Assembly: GCA_029959085.1 (NCBI GenBank)
Contig: JARWIR010000010.1
Coordinates: 10,189,001 to 10,253,000 of the forward strand
Source of the DNA: Nemophila menziesii
Taxonomy: Eukaryota; Streptophyta; Magnoliopsida; Boraginales; Hydrophyllaceae
Direction of reading: 5' to 3'
Length of the DNA stretch: 64,000 nucleotides
Below are positions 12,721-25,266 of this stretch, in pieces. How positions within the stretch are numbered: the stretch's first letter is position 1; every line of letters begins with the position of its first letter. The notes under the pieces are model-generated. The model ran no database searches. It was not told the origin of the DNA and saw nothing but the letters and a program-made list of their open reading frames with translations. The translations under genes and the position numbers were made by a program.

Positions 12721-15511
12721 TGTTTTGTTTTCTGTATTGGGTTATTGTTGTGAAAAACCCTAAAAAATTATTCATACACATGATAGCACCTACAAGAACA
12801 CAAACAAATAATGTAATTAGAAATGTTTTGTATCATCTACACTCGAGCAACAAACGCATTACTTTGACTAGAAAATTTTTAACTACCACGTGCATCTTAA
12901 TGTCTACTTCAAACCTCTGTAGAATTAATTAATATATTGTCTAAAGTATGTAAAATATACAATATAGGTAAACAAAATAAAAAAGATTGTTAAAGCTAAA
13001 GGTTTATTTTCTTAACTGTAATTTTGACTTGAAAACAAGTATCACAATTGCACAATTTAGATCCAAAATCTACTTTTATTAATATAGTATAGAAAAATTA
13101 CCATTTATCCTTCAGGAATCATTAACCCAAGATAATTGAATACTACTAAAATAAAAACCTCCACTATGAAAAAATATACCCAACTTCTAACTATATACAA
13201 ATCACAAGTAAAAATTAATATTATATTTGCACCGATTGAAGTAGTATATTATGAAACAATGTTGAATTAACTTCTAATTTCTAATTTTAATTTGAGTATA
13301 TGTTTACAATAACCATTTACTCATGTGTTAACTATGTACTCTATACTTTAATGTTATATAATCTTCTACATTGATCAATTCAAATATTGATGTAAATTGA
13401 CCATAACTAACAATATGACGCATAAAAATATACAATAAAATTTTAGATATTTAATTAATAAGAGCATATGTCATATAATAGAAGATACAAAAGGGCATTA
13501 TCAAAACTATCGACAAAGAAGAACTACGAAGTAATTGAATTATTAAAAAATATCAATAATCTAACCTTTTATGAGTCTTATTTATATGACTCTTGATTTG
13601 AAATGTAATGAGCAACTATCTATAGATTGAATATTGAATTTATTACTTGACAGTGGATATTGGGACAATACATAATACGCAAAAAAAAGATGATAAAATT
13701 ATTGCCACAGTAAAATAATGATTAGGTGGGGATTGAACAAGAGGAGTGGGTAGAATATATAGGCTGACTAATATATTCCTATATTATTGTGTGTGAAATA
13801 TATGTGAAGGATGACTTTAGGGTTTTGACAACAAAAGAGTCATTATATATGGTGGCGTATGTTAGGGTTTTGATAAACACAGTGAGTGACCGATAACATT
13901 ATCTGTTACATAATTAAAAAAATTGAAATTATATAAATGAGACCCTTTTTAAATTATTTTTCAAAAATAATTTTAAAGTTATATGATTTGAATTAATAAT
14001 ATAAAATAAGAAATTAACATTAAATTTTAATAAATTTTGAATTACTATATATTGGTGATTGATATTTAAACTTTTTACTAATTAAGAATATTTGATATAC
14101 TAAATATTCTTCTATAATCTACGTATAATATATGTATTATTTGAAATTATATTTTTTATTCTTTATATCTTAAATTTCATAATTGTCCTACTATGCGTAT
14201 ATCTATAATGAAATAAAATATATACAAAAAAGAGACCATCATAAGTATGATTATAGGATTTTGACAGCAAAAGAGACTATTACATATGGTGGTGCAAGTT
14301 AGGGTTTTGATAATAAGAGTGACCAATAACATTATCTCTTACATAATTAAAAAATTCAAAACTATATAAATAGGACTTTTTTTGATTATTTTTGTAAAAA
14401 TAACTTAATGTTATATGATTTAAGTTATTAATAGAAAATAAAAAATTATCATTAAATTAAATTCTATCAAATTTTAATTACTATATATTGGTGATTGATA
14501 TATAAACTTTTTAATAATTACGAATATTTGATATACTAAATATCTATATAATAAAGCAGAATGAAACCTAACTCTCCCTATTTATCCTCAAACTTCCCCA
14601 TTCGTCTCATAATTCCCCCATTTGGCTCATAATTCCCCCATTCATCTCATTCTCTCATTTATTATATACACATACACATGAAAATAATTAATAATATATA
14701 ATCCACTTAATCTTCATATTAATAAAATTACGAGAATTCATATTATTTTTCATATAAATAAAATTTATTCCTTTTTATTAAAATTTACAAAGTATTAAAA
14801 ATTAAAAAAAATCAGAATTTATAATACGAAAAATTTAACTAGCTAGATACAATATAAAATTAAAAAAAAATCACTTTACATTACAATATATAAATAATTT
14901 TTTTTCTTTTATTTTTTATTGTCAAAACATGTATAATTTTTACAGAAATCATTTCAACTTTATAAAAATAAATTTTCAAGACAAGAAATATATTTATTCA
15001 GCAATAAAAATTATAGAATACTATAAAGTCAAGATGGAATTCATAGAATAATATATATATATATGTCTATCCTATAAAAAATTAAAATTAATAAACACTT
15101 AAAGGATAATTAAAGAATTAAAATTATTTGATACTTGACCATAATCTATATAATAAAATACTTTTTCAAATGGGTTGGACCCTCAACAAAAAAGACAAGC
15201 ATGATCGTCTTTGGTCCCTTAATTTATTTTTTCACATTAATTGCATCAATTTTTTTCTAATAAAAACTTAATTGTCCCTTATCCCACTCCATTAGACATC
15301 TAAAAGTTCCGTATTTGGTCCACGTTGACCGCAAACCTCTAACCTTAACCCAAATTCTTAACCATAACCTAAACATTAACCTCAAACTCAACCTCAACCT
15401 TTGAATTAAACTTAACATCAACCTCTAACTTAAATTTAACCTTAACATTAACCTTAAACTTAACCTTAACTTTCTCCTTAACCCTAGCCCTGGCCCTAGC
15501 CCTCGACCTAT

Positions 15512-17188
15512 CCTTAGACTTAGCTTAAGCCTTAGTCTTAGGCTTAACCTTAGCCTTGGCCTTACCTTTAGCCTTAGCCTTATCCTTAGCATTAGCCATA
15601 CTCTTAGTCTTAGCCCTAGACTTAGTCTTAGAATTAGTCTTAGCCTTAAACTCAGCCTTAACCTTAGCCTTAAACTTAGCCTTAGCCTTAAACATAGCCT
15701 TAGCCTTAGCCTTAGCCTTAGCCTTAGCATTAAACTTATATCTAGTCTTAGTCGTAGCCTTAGTATTAGTCTTAGACTTAAGCATAACCATAAACTTAAC
15801 CATAACCATAAACTTAACATTAACCTTAAACTTAACCCTTAACTCCTTAACCCCTTAACCTTAACCTTAACCTTAACCTCAACCTCAACTTTTTAACTAA
15901 TAACCTTAACCATATTCTTAACCCTAACGTAACATTAAAGTTGAACTTAACCTTAAACTTAAACTTAAACTTAAACTTAAACTTAAACATAACTTCAACT
16001 TACACTTAAACTTAAACATAAACTTAAACTTAACTTTATTGTTAACATTAACCTTACCCTCACCCTTACCCTTAACCTTAACAATAATATTAACCTCAAC
16101 TTTAACCTTAAACTTAAACATAACCTTAGATATTACACTTTAAACCTACACCTTAAACTTTAAACCATAAACTTTAATGTTCACCTTCACCTTAACCTTA
16201 ACCTTAACTTTAAATTTAAACCTTAAAATTTTACCTGAAAATTTACCTTAACCTTAAACCTTAAACCTTGAAACTCAAACCTTAACCTTTACCTTGACCT
16301 TAAACCTTAAATCTTAAATTTAACTTTCACCTTCACCTTCACATTTACTTTTTTAACCTTTGTCTTAACATTAAAGTTACAACTTAACTTTAACCTAAAT
16401 TATAAAATTAATCTTAAATTGAACCATGAACCTTAAAGCTTAAACCTTAAACCTTAAACCTTACCGTTAACTTTAACCATAACCTTAATATTTAACGTTA
16501 AACCTTATACCTTAAACCTTAAATCTTAAAATTTAAACCTTAACCTTAAATCTTAAACCTTAACCTCAACCTCAACCTTAACCTTAACCTTAAACAATAA
16601 CTATAATCTTCACCTTCACCTTCACCTTCATCTTAAATTTTATAACCACTATCTTAACTTTAAAGTTAAAACTTAACCTTAACCTAAATGTTAAAACTTA
16701 AATTTTACCTTGAACCTTAGACCTTAAACCTTAAACCTTAAACCTCAACTTTAACCTTAAATTTAACCATAACCTTAACCTTAACATATAACCTTAAACA
16801 CTACCTTAAATTTTACCTTTAACCTTAACCTTAACCTTTATCTTAACCTTAACCAAATAAATATTTATAGCGTTAATATTCGACCTTAAACTTTATATCT
16901 TATTAAACCTTAACCTCAAACCTTAAAATTTACATCTTAAACCTTAACTCTAACCATAACCTTAAAATTAACCTTGACCTTGACCTAAACCTTAACCTTA
17001 ACCATAACCTTAACCATAACCTTAACCTTATTCTTAAACTTAACCTTAACCTTAATCTTAACCTTGACTTTCACCCATCAAACCCGGGTTCGATTCCCGT
17101 CAATGGAAAAAAAAATCTTGAGTGTCTTCAGATATATGTATGTTGAAACAATGATACTTTGTATAGTTATGAGATTTATGCACGTATA
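15512..17188 (+). repeat. Large direct repeat within the Helitron, copy 1
   Basis: Starts at CCTTAGACTTAGC (15512) and ends before the same start at 17189. It contains one satellite block plus a ~120 bp non-satellite tail (17066-17188) with a tRNA T-arm-like piece. The matching second copy is 17189-18841. The offset is 1677 at the left end and 1653 at the right end, because of small indels. Confidence 0.8.
17084..17100 (+). other. tRNA T-arm / B-box-like motif, copy 1
   Basis: CCGGG-TTCGATT-CCCGT has the 5+7+5 layout of a T arm (four of five pairs form) and contains the polymerase III B-box core GGTTCGATTCC. No matching D arm or anticodon arm is visible upstream, where hexamer satellite begins. 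It is a tRNA-like relic or chance similarity, not a tRNA gene. Confidence 0.4.
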
Positions 17189-18841
17189 CCTTAGACTTAG
17201 CGTAAGCCTTAGTCTTAGTCTTAACCTTAGCCTTGGCCTTACCTTTAGCCTTAGCCTTATCCTTAGCATTAGCCATACCTTTTAGTCTTAGCCTTAGCCT
17301 TAGTCTTAGCCTTAGCCTTAGCCTTAACCTTAGCCTTAGACTTAGCCTTAGCCTTAACCTTAGCCTTAACCTTAGCCTTAGCCTTAGCCTTAGCCTTAGC
17401 CTTAGCATTAAACTTATACATAGCCTTAGTCGTAGCCTTAGTATTAGTCTTAGACTTAACCATAACCATAAACTTAACATTAACCTTAAACTTAACTCTT
17501 AACTCCTTAACCCCTTAACCTTAACCTTAACCTCAACCTCAACTTTTTAACTAATAACCTTAACCATATCCTTAACTCTAACCTAACATAAACGTTGAAC
17601 TTAACCTTAAACTTAAACTTAAACTTAAATTTAAACTTAAACATAAACTTCAACTTACACTTAAACTTAAACTTAAACATAAACTTAAACATAAACTTAA
17701 ACTTAGCCTTATTGTTAACGTTAACCTTAACCTCACCCTTACCCTTAACCTTAACAATAATATTAACCTCAACTTTAACCTTAAACTTAAACATAACCTT
17801 AGATATTACACTTTAAACCTACACCTTAAACTTTAAACCATAAACCTTAATCTTCACCTTCACCTTAACCTTAACCTTAACTTTAAATTTAAACCTTTAA
17901 AATTTGCCTTAAAATTAACCTTAACCTTAAACCTTAAACCTTGAACCTCAAACCTTAACCTTTACCTTAACCTTAAACCTTAAATCTTAAATTTAACTTT
18001 CACCTTCACTTTCATCTTTACTTTTTTAACCTTTATCTTAACCTTAAAGTTACAACTTAACTTTAACCCAAATTATAAGATTAATCTTAAATTGAACCAT
18101 GAACCAAAAAGCTTAAACCATAAAGCTTAAAGTTTAAACATTAAACCTTAAACCTTAACCTTAACTTTATCCATAACCTTAATATTTAACGTTAAACCTT
18201 ATACCTTAAACCTTAAACCTTAAATCTTAAAATTTAAACCTTAACCTTAAATCTTAAACCTTAACCTCAACCTTAACCTTAAGCATAAACAATAACTATA
18301 ACCTTCACCTTCACCTTCATCTTGAATTTTATAACCACTATCTTAACTTTAAAGTTAAAACTTAACCTTAACCTAAATGTTAAAACTTAAATTTTACCTT
18401 GAACCTTAGACCTTAAACCTTAAACCTAAACCTTAACCTTGACTTTAACCATAACCTTAACCTTAACATATAACCTTAAACACTACCTTAAATTTTACCT
18501 TTAACCGTAACCTTAACCTTTATCTTAACCTTAATCAAATAAATATTTATAGCGTTAATATTCGACCTTAAACCTTAACCTTGAACCTTAAAATTTACAT
18601 CTTAAACCTTAACTCTAACCATAACCTTAAAATTAACCTTAACCTTGACCTAAACCTTAACCTTAACCATAACCTTAACCTTATTCTTAAACTTAACCTT
18701 AACCTTAATCTTAACATTGACTTTCACCCATTAAACCTGGATTCGATTCCCGTTAATGGAAAAAAAAATCTTGAGTGTCTTCAGATATATGTATGTTGAC
18801 ACAATGATACTTTGTAGAGTTATGAGATTTATGCACGTATA
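17189..18841 (+). repeat. Large direct repeat within the Helitron, copy 2
   Basis: Second copy of 15512-17188, including the same non-satellite tail ending in ATTTATGCACGTATA. Divergence between copies is moderate. The 3' end of the Helitron (18842-19096, no gene) follows. Confidence 0.8.
18737..18753 (+). other. tRNA T-arm / B-box-like motif, copy 2
   Basis: Counterpart of 17084-17100, reading CTGGA-TTCGATT-CCCGT. The B-box G-G is degraded to G-A and pairing is weaker, so this copy is more eroded. Confidence 0.35.
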
Positions 18842-19069
18842 TTAAAAACTCGAGATTATATGATCCACACATTTAGATTATGATACTGTTTGATTATTTT
18901 CGTATTTTAATCTATTTATTAGTTGTTTAAATTGTACATGGATTTATGGTATTCATTCTATCTATTATTTCGGTTTTTACATATTCAAGACAAAATATCA
19001 TCATATCTTTTAAACATTTTCTATGTTAAAAGTGAAAGTAGACAAGTAACTCAATTTTTATGTTTTGAA

Positions 19070-19096
19070 GTGCCTTAAGGCACGAGCTATACCTAG
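19070..19096 (+). other. Helitron 3' terminal hairpin and CTAG
   Basis: Palindrome GTGCC-TTAA-GGCAC (19070-19083), spacer GAGCTATAC, then CTAG at 19093-19096. In Helitrons this hairpin is the rolling-circle termination signal. Confidence 0.85.
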
Positions 19097-20244
19097 TTCT
19101 TCTATAATCTATGTATAATTTATGTATTATTTGAAATTATATTTTTTATTCGTTAAATCTTAAATCTCATAATTGTCCTACTATGCGTACATCTATAATT
19201 AAACAAACTATATACAAAAAAGAGACTATCATAAGTATGATTATAGGGTTTTGATAGCGAAAGAGACTAATATATATGGTGGCGCGTGTTAGGGATTGAT
19301 AATAAGAGTGACCGATAACATTATCTGTTACATAATTAAAAATTACAAAATTATACAAAAGAGACTTTTGTTCATTATTATTTAAAAAATAACTTTAAAG
19401 TTATATGAATTGAGTTATTAATAGAAAATTAAAAATTAACATTAAATTAAATTTTAAAAAATATTGAATTACTATATATTGGTGATTGATATTTAACTTT
19501 TTACTAATTAAGAATATTTTATATACTAAATATTCTTCTATAATCTACGTATAATTTATGTATTATTTGAAATTATATTATTTATTCGTTAAATCTTAAA
19601 TCTCATAATTGTCCTGCTATGCGTATATCTATAATGAAATATAATATATATAAAAAAAACTAATTGACTAATCATTTATGCTACGGAATTTCACAATGGA
19701 TTGCTACCAAATATATATATATATATATAGGGTTGCCATTATTAGTGATGCTAGTTAATGATTTTTTTGTCAGACTTAAATAATAATATTATTTAATGTC
19801 ATCTCCCGACCTTCCTTGCTAAAATACATTGTCAAAGACGATGTCACGGTAGTTGATTGAACAAAAAAACATCCTCACAAATTTGATAAACCACAAAGTT
19901 TTATGAGGGTTTAATGTATAAGGCATTTGATAATGCGGAAAATGCCCATCGTTGTTTATCATATTGGGTTTATTATGGCATTGTCAAGGGGTTCGCATCG
20001 GCAAATGATTAGGCAAAAATTAGTTTATCATAAAAGGTTTCATTATGGGTAATCGCCTAGCATCATCGTTGGTTTCAGATTAATTGTTAGAAAAAAGTCT
20101 TAAAGATAGATTGTGTTTATAGCATTAGAGCAACTAATTTGAATATTTAACTTTTCATTAATATCACTTAGTAATTAATTTATAAAATGTGGTTTAGTTG
20201 TAACGATTATGCTCGGTTATTGCAAAAAATGAATTTGGGTTCTA

Positions 20245-22740
20245 TAAAATAGGACCTAGTGTGTCGTTGAAACAATCCTGGAACATTATCGGACATGCCA
20301 TAAATGAAGCTTTAATGAGTTTATTTACTGATAATACTTTTCCCGAAGAGTTAAATATGGTTGATATTACGTTGGTTCCAAAGATGAGAACTCCAATATT
20401 GGCCAAAGACTATGAACCAATTATTTGTTGTAATGAGATATACAAGATAATCAGAAATATATTTTCAAACAGATTAAAAAGGGTGCTACAATTTCTTATC
20501 TCAAATAGTTAATAAGCTTTTTTATGGAAGAAGTACATTTGAGAAAATACTTGATGCACAAGATATAGTAAAGGGTTACAGATGATTAAGAATATCTTAT
20601 AGGTGGATACTAAAACTTGATATATGAAGGATTTATGATTCACTTAACTTGGAATCTGTTACCGAAACACTAATAGCAATGAGGTTTTCTAAATAATTTA
20701 TTTATTGAATTAAGATATGTATAACTACCAATCAAACTCAATTTTCATCAAATGTAAGTCATCACAGAAATTTCTTTGGGACCTAAGGATTGAGACAATG
20801 TGATACTCTATTACCATAAATGTTTGTTATTTTCATATCAATGCTCACACATATTCTAAGTACTCAAATTAAGTTTCAATGACTTCCAAAATATAGGAAA
20901 ATTAAGATCAATCAGATACGCATATTCAAAAGAGTTCAAAGATGTTCATAAAGGTGTCTGGTATGAATTTTGATGATGCTAAAAGAAATATCTTTTAATG
21001 GAGAATGGAACTCAAGTGTAAAACATAATATAGTGAGAATTTTTAACATAAAATATTTGGATTAACCTAATAAATACTTAATATTTAATCATATAACATA
21101 AGATTACGCTTCAAGGATTGTGCCCCACTTCTCAGCAAATTGACATCTAGAATGTGAAGTTGGACTTCCAAATGGTTGACTTTTGGTGATAAGCTACATT
21201 TCATTCAATATCATATAAGTCGATTAATATTTTATTAGTGTGAATTTTTCTCTCTTTCACAAAATGTGATCAAAATGTTAACAAGTAGAATAAGACATTT
21301 CTTGTGGAAGGGTACAAACAACTAAAAAGGGATAAATAGCAACGGATTATGTATGATTACCAAAAATAAATGAGGCTTGGGATATATTTTCAAAAAACAA
21401 CAAAGTCATTTTCAAAAAATTTTGGGCCTGTTGCTTCTCAAAAAAATCAATTTAATCTAACTAGTTGGGTGAAATCTTACTTAAAAGGAAGTAATGTTGG
21501 AAAGGATTCCTCATGGTGATGAAGAAAAGTTATCAAGGTGAGACCTTTTGCCTATCAGTTCGTATAACATTTTCAAGATAATGGAAAATAAAAGATTATA
21601 TACACATATAAGTATTTATCATTATGCCAGGTGGGTATCTAGTTATCTATGGTCATCATTTATGGTGGTCTGAACAATGTAATGAATAGGAAGATCTTCA
21701 GCAGTGGCTAAATTATTATACTATTAAGTAATTGTTGTAGACGGATACACTTGATTCTTGTAAAAGCTTAATGATGATTCATGTCTTTCAAGTAAAAATA
21801 AATTTGGCTTTGAACTGTGCGATCCATCTGAGGACCCATGTCTTGCTTTATAATTTGAATTCATCTATTGTGCCAAATTAGATGGTTAATTGAAAATTAA
21901 AACTAAATTTGCAATTCATGTACTATAAGTCAAAACAATATGGGAGAGTACAAGTTCATTTAAGGGCGAATATGGTGTTGGTGTTTTTTCAAATAGCCAG
22001 AAAACATATTTTTTTAGAAATTACAGTGTACACATTATAGATCAAAAGTAATTGAAGAATATATGATGTGATATATACGTTCGATAAATATATCACCATG
22101 TAAATAGATTTAAACTTGTGATCATGGAGGTTCATTGAGAGAGACACTCAAAAAATGTGAAACCCATTATTTCTGTAAAAAGGAATGGGGTTGCCTCGTA
22201 TACCTCAAAATTGACATCCTTACCGAGTGAGTGGAAACTGAGATGTTAAACAATAAGTATTATTTGTTTAAAAATACTGGTAGGATCAAATTAATATAAA
22301 TTATTTGGTGCTACAATCGCTTTATCTCAAATAATTAATAAGTTTTTATTCATGGAAAAAGCATATCTAAGAATATACTTGTTACATAAGATATAATAAA
22401 GAGTTACAGAATACTAATAATGTCTCATGGATGGATACTAAAACTTGATATTATGAAGGGCTTTATGATTCACTTAGTGGGGAATTTAGCATCAAAACAT
22501 TAATAGCAATGAGGTTTCCTATACAATTTGTTTATTGAATTAAGATGTGTATGAGTACCGATCACACTCAATTTTGATCAAATGAAGTCTTCATGGATAT
22601 TTCCGTGGGACCCAAGGATTGATACAATGTGATACTCTATCACCATATATGTTTGTTATTTGCGTATAGTGCTCACACAGACGCTATGTACTCAAAGTAA
22701 TATGGAATGTTAGATTCAATGACATCCAGAATGTAGAAAA
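20245..22740 (+). pseudogene. Decayed L1-type LINE reverse transcriptase, unit C
   Basis: The open stretch 20261-20512 gives the same RT start as units A and B (TLVPKMRTPILAKDYEPIIC, then NRLKRVL). Downstream RT, thumb and tail pieces have many stops. The second RT middle copy lies at about 22320-22700. Non-functional. Confidence 0.75.
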
Positions 22741-22756
22741 TTAATATCATCGCGAT

Positions 22757-23040
22757 TGGGTCCCCTAAAAAATCTTAACTAAGCAAAAACGAGACACCTT
22801 CAAGAGACCCACCTCTTCGTTCACCAGCTTCTTTTAATATATCGATACTTAAAGCTGCTATAACATGATGAGGTACGTTTGACAATAAATAGGCTGCAAT
22901 TTTAAGTTGACTACTTGAAGCAGCGGCCGTTAAAGCTAAACAAAGCTCCTCATCTCTACAACCTCGTTTAACAAACCATTATACTACTTCTATACATCCT
23001 CGTTCAAACACTCATATTAATGGTCTTAGAAAAGATCCAT
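22757..23040 (-). pseudogene. Captured ankyrin-repeat protein exon, copy 3
   Basis: Antisense exon homologous to the copies in units A and B, with substitutions near its 3' end (the AAGCTGG border region and FLGDP). It is flanked like copy 1, which supports copy 2 having the secondary deletion. Confidence 0.6.
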
Positions 23041-24217
23041 TTGTTTTGTTTTCTGTATTGGGTTATTGTTGTGAAAAACCCTAAAAAATTATTCATACAC
23101 ATGATAGCACCTACAAAACACAAACAAATAATGTAATTAGAAATGTTTTGTATCATTTACACTCGAGAAACAAACGCGTTACTTTGACTAGAAGATTTTT
23201 AACTACCACGTGCATCTTAATGTCTACTTCAAACCTTTGTAGAATTAATTAATATATTGTCTAAAGTATGTTAAATATACAATATAGGTAAACAAAATAA
23301 AAAAGATTAATAAAGCTAAAGGTTCATTTCCTTAACTGTAATTTTGACTTGAAAACAAGTATCACAGTTGCGCAATTTAGATTCAAAAACTACTTTTATT
23401 AATACAATATATAAAAATGACCATTTATCCCTCAAGAATATTTAACCCAAGATAATTAATTACTACTAAAATAAACACCTCCACTATGAAAAAATACAGA
23501 AAAATCCACAAATACCCAACTTCTAACTATATACAAATCACAAGTAAAAATTAATATTATATTTGCACCAATTGAAGTAGTATATTATGAAACAATGTTG
23601 AATTAACTTTTAATTTCTAATTATAATTTGAGTATATGTTTACAATAACCATTTACTCATGTGTTAACTATGTACTCTCTACTTTAATGTTATATAATCT
23701 TCTACATTGATCAAATCTAATATTGATGTAAATTGACCATAACTAACAATATGACGCATAAAAAAACACAATAAAATTTTAGATATTTAATTAATAAGAG
23801 CATGTGTCATATAATGGAAGATACAAAAGGGCATTATCAAAACTATCGACAAGGAAAAACTACGAAGTAATTGAATTATTAAAAAATATCAATAATCTAA
23901 CATTTTATGAGTCTTATTTATATGACTCTTGATTTGAAATGTAATGAGCAACTATCTATAGATTGAATATTGAATTTATTACTTGAGTGTGGATATTGGG
24001 ACAATACATAATACACAAAAAAGATGATAAAATTATTGCCACAGTAAAATAATGATTAGGTGGGGATTGAACAAGAGGAGCGGGTAGAATATATAGGTTG
24101 GCTAATATATTCCTAAATTATTGTGTGTGAAATATATGTGAAGGAGACTTTAAGGGTTTTGACAGCAAAAGAGACCATATATGGTGACGCGTGTTAGGGT
24201 TTTGATAAACACAATGA

Positions 24218-25266
24218 GTGACCGATAACATTATCTGTTACATAATTAAAAAAATTGAAATTATATAAATGAGAACTTTTTTTAATTATTTTATAAAAAT
24301 AATTTTAAAGTTATACGATTTGAATTAATAATATAAAATTAGAAATTTACATTAAATTTTAATAAAATTTGAATTACTATATATTGGTGATTGATATTTA
24401 AACTTTTTACTAATTAAGAATATTTGATATACTAAATATTCTTCTATAATCTACGTATAATTTATGTATTATTTGAAATTATATTTTTTATTCTTTATAT
24501 CTTAAATTTCATAATTGTCCTACTATGCATATATCTATAATGAATTAAAATATATACAAAAAAGAGACCATCATAAGTATGATTATGGGGTTTTGACAGC
24601 AAAAGAGACCATTACATATGTGGTGCAAGTTAGGGTTTTGATAATAATAGTGACCGATAACATTATCTGTTACATAATTAAAAAATTCAAAACTATATAA
24701 ATAAGACTTTTTTTGATTATTTATATAAAAATAACTTTAAAGTTATATGATTTGAGTTATTAATAGAAAATTAATAATTATAATTAAATTAAATTCTATT
24801 AAATTTTAATTACTATATATTGGTGATTGATATTTAAACTTTTTACTAATTAGGAATATTTGATATACTAAATATTTTTCTATAATCAACGTATAATTTA
24901 TGTATTATTTGAAATTATATTTTTTATTCGTTAAATCTTAAATCTCATAATTGTCCTACTATGCGTACATCTATAATGAAACAAAATATATACAAAAAAG
25001 ATACTATCATAAGTATGATTATAGGGTTTTGATAGCATCAATATATATGGTGGCGCGTGTTAGGGATTGATAATAAGAGTGACCGATAACATTATATGTT
25101 ACATAATTAAAAAATTCAAAATTATATAAAAAAGACTTTTTTTGATTATTATTTAAAAAATAACTTTAAAGTTATATAATTTGAGTTATTAATAGAAAAT
25201 TAAAAATTAACATTAAATTAAATTTTAATAAATTTTGAATTACTATGTATTGGTGATTGATATTTA
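24218..25266. repeat. Triplicated ~430 bp subrepeat, unit C
   Basis: Motif copies at 24218, 24650 and 25079 (GTGACCGATAACATTATC, the last with ATAT). Same arrangement as 8230-9276. Confidence 0.85.

Larger units (their letters stand above)
15340..18740. repeat. Degenerate telomere-like hexamer satellite inside the Helitron
   Basis: About 3.4 kb of imperfect CCTTAA, CTTAAA, CCTTAG and CCTCAA units on the plus strand (TTAAGG / CTAAGG on the other). The unit is six bases, unlike the usual plant telomere TTTAGGG, and is heavily mutated. Long open frames on both strands, such as 15425-15820 and 17100-17480, give only Leu/Ser/Arg or Lys/Ala/Asn runs. They are artefacts of the repeat and encode nothing credible. 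Confidence 0.85.
14543..19096 (+). mobile_element. Non-autonomous Helitron (4554 bp)
   Basis: The insert starts TCTATATAATAAAGC, a typical plant Helitron 5' end (TC). It ends with a GTGCCTTAAGGCAC palindrome (19070-19083) followed nine bases later by CTAG (19093-19096). It sits between host A (14542) and host T (19097). Sibling monomers at 8430, 9298, 24420 and 25287 have the uninterrupted ...CTAAATATTCTTC..., so the insertion is exactly between A and T with no target duplication, as Helitrons do. There is no Rep or helicase coding region, so it needed an autonomous partner. The interior is mostly the satellite at 15340-18740. Bases 14560-15330 are AT-rich with no gene. Confidence 0.9.
9277..19494. 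repeat. Array unit B (~5.66 kb, enlarged by a Helitron)
   Basis: Same order as unit A: left flank, LINE remnant (10050-12440), antisense ankyrin exon (12442-12720), leader-like flank, triplicated subrepeat. The second subrepeat monomer is split by the 4554 bp Helitron at 14543-19096. Without the insert the unit is about 5664 bp, in line with units A and C. Confidence 0.85.
19495..25266. repeat. Array unit C (~5.77 kb)
   Basis: Complete, uninterrupted unit. Left flank, LINE remnant (20245-22740), antisense ankyrin exon (22757-23040), leader-like flank (23041-24217), triplicated subrepeat (24218-25266). It is the best reference for the unit because neither the Helitron nor large deletions interrupt it. 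Confidence 0.85.

Noticed and set aside
17084..17100. A tRNA gene.
   Set aside because: Only a T-arm-like piece is present. No D arm, anticodon arm or acceptor stem pairs with it.
15425..17816. Long open frames on both strands in the hexamer region (up to 131 codons).
   Set aside because: They translate to Leu/Ser/Arg or Lys/Ala/Asn runs because the six-base repeat rarely makes stops in any frame. There is no real protein character.
15340..18740. A true chromosome end or ordinary interstitial telomere.
   Set aside because: The unit is a degenerate hexamer, it lies wholly within Helitron borders, and unit B continues unchanged on both sides.
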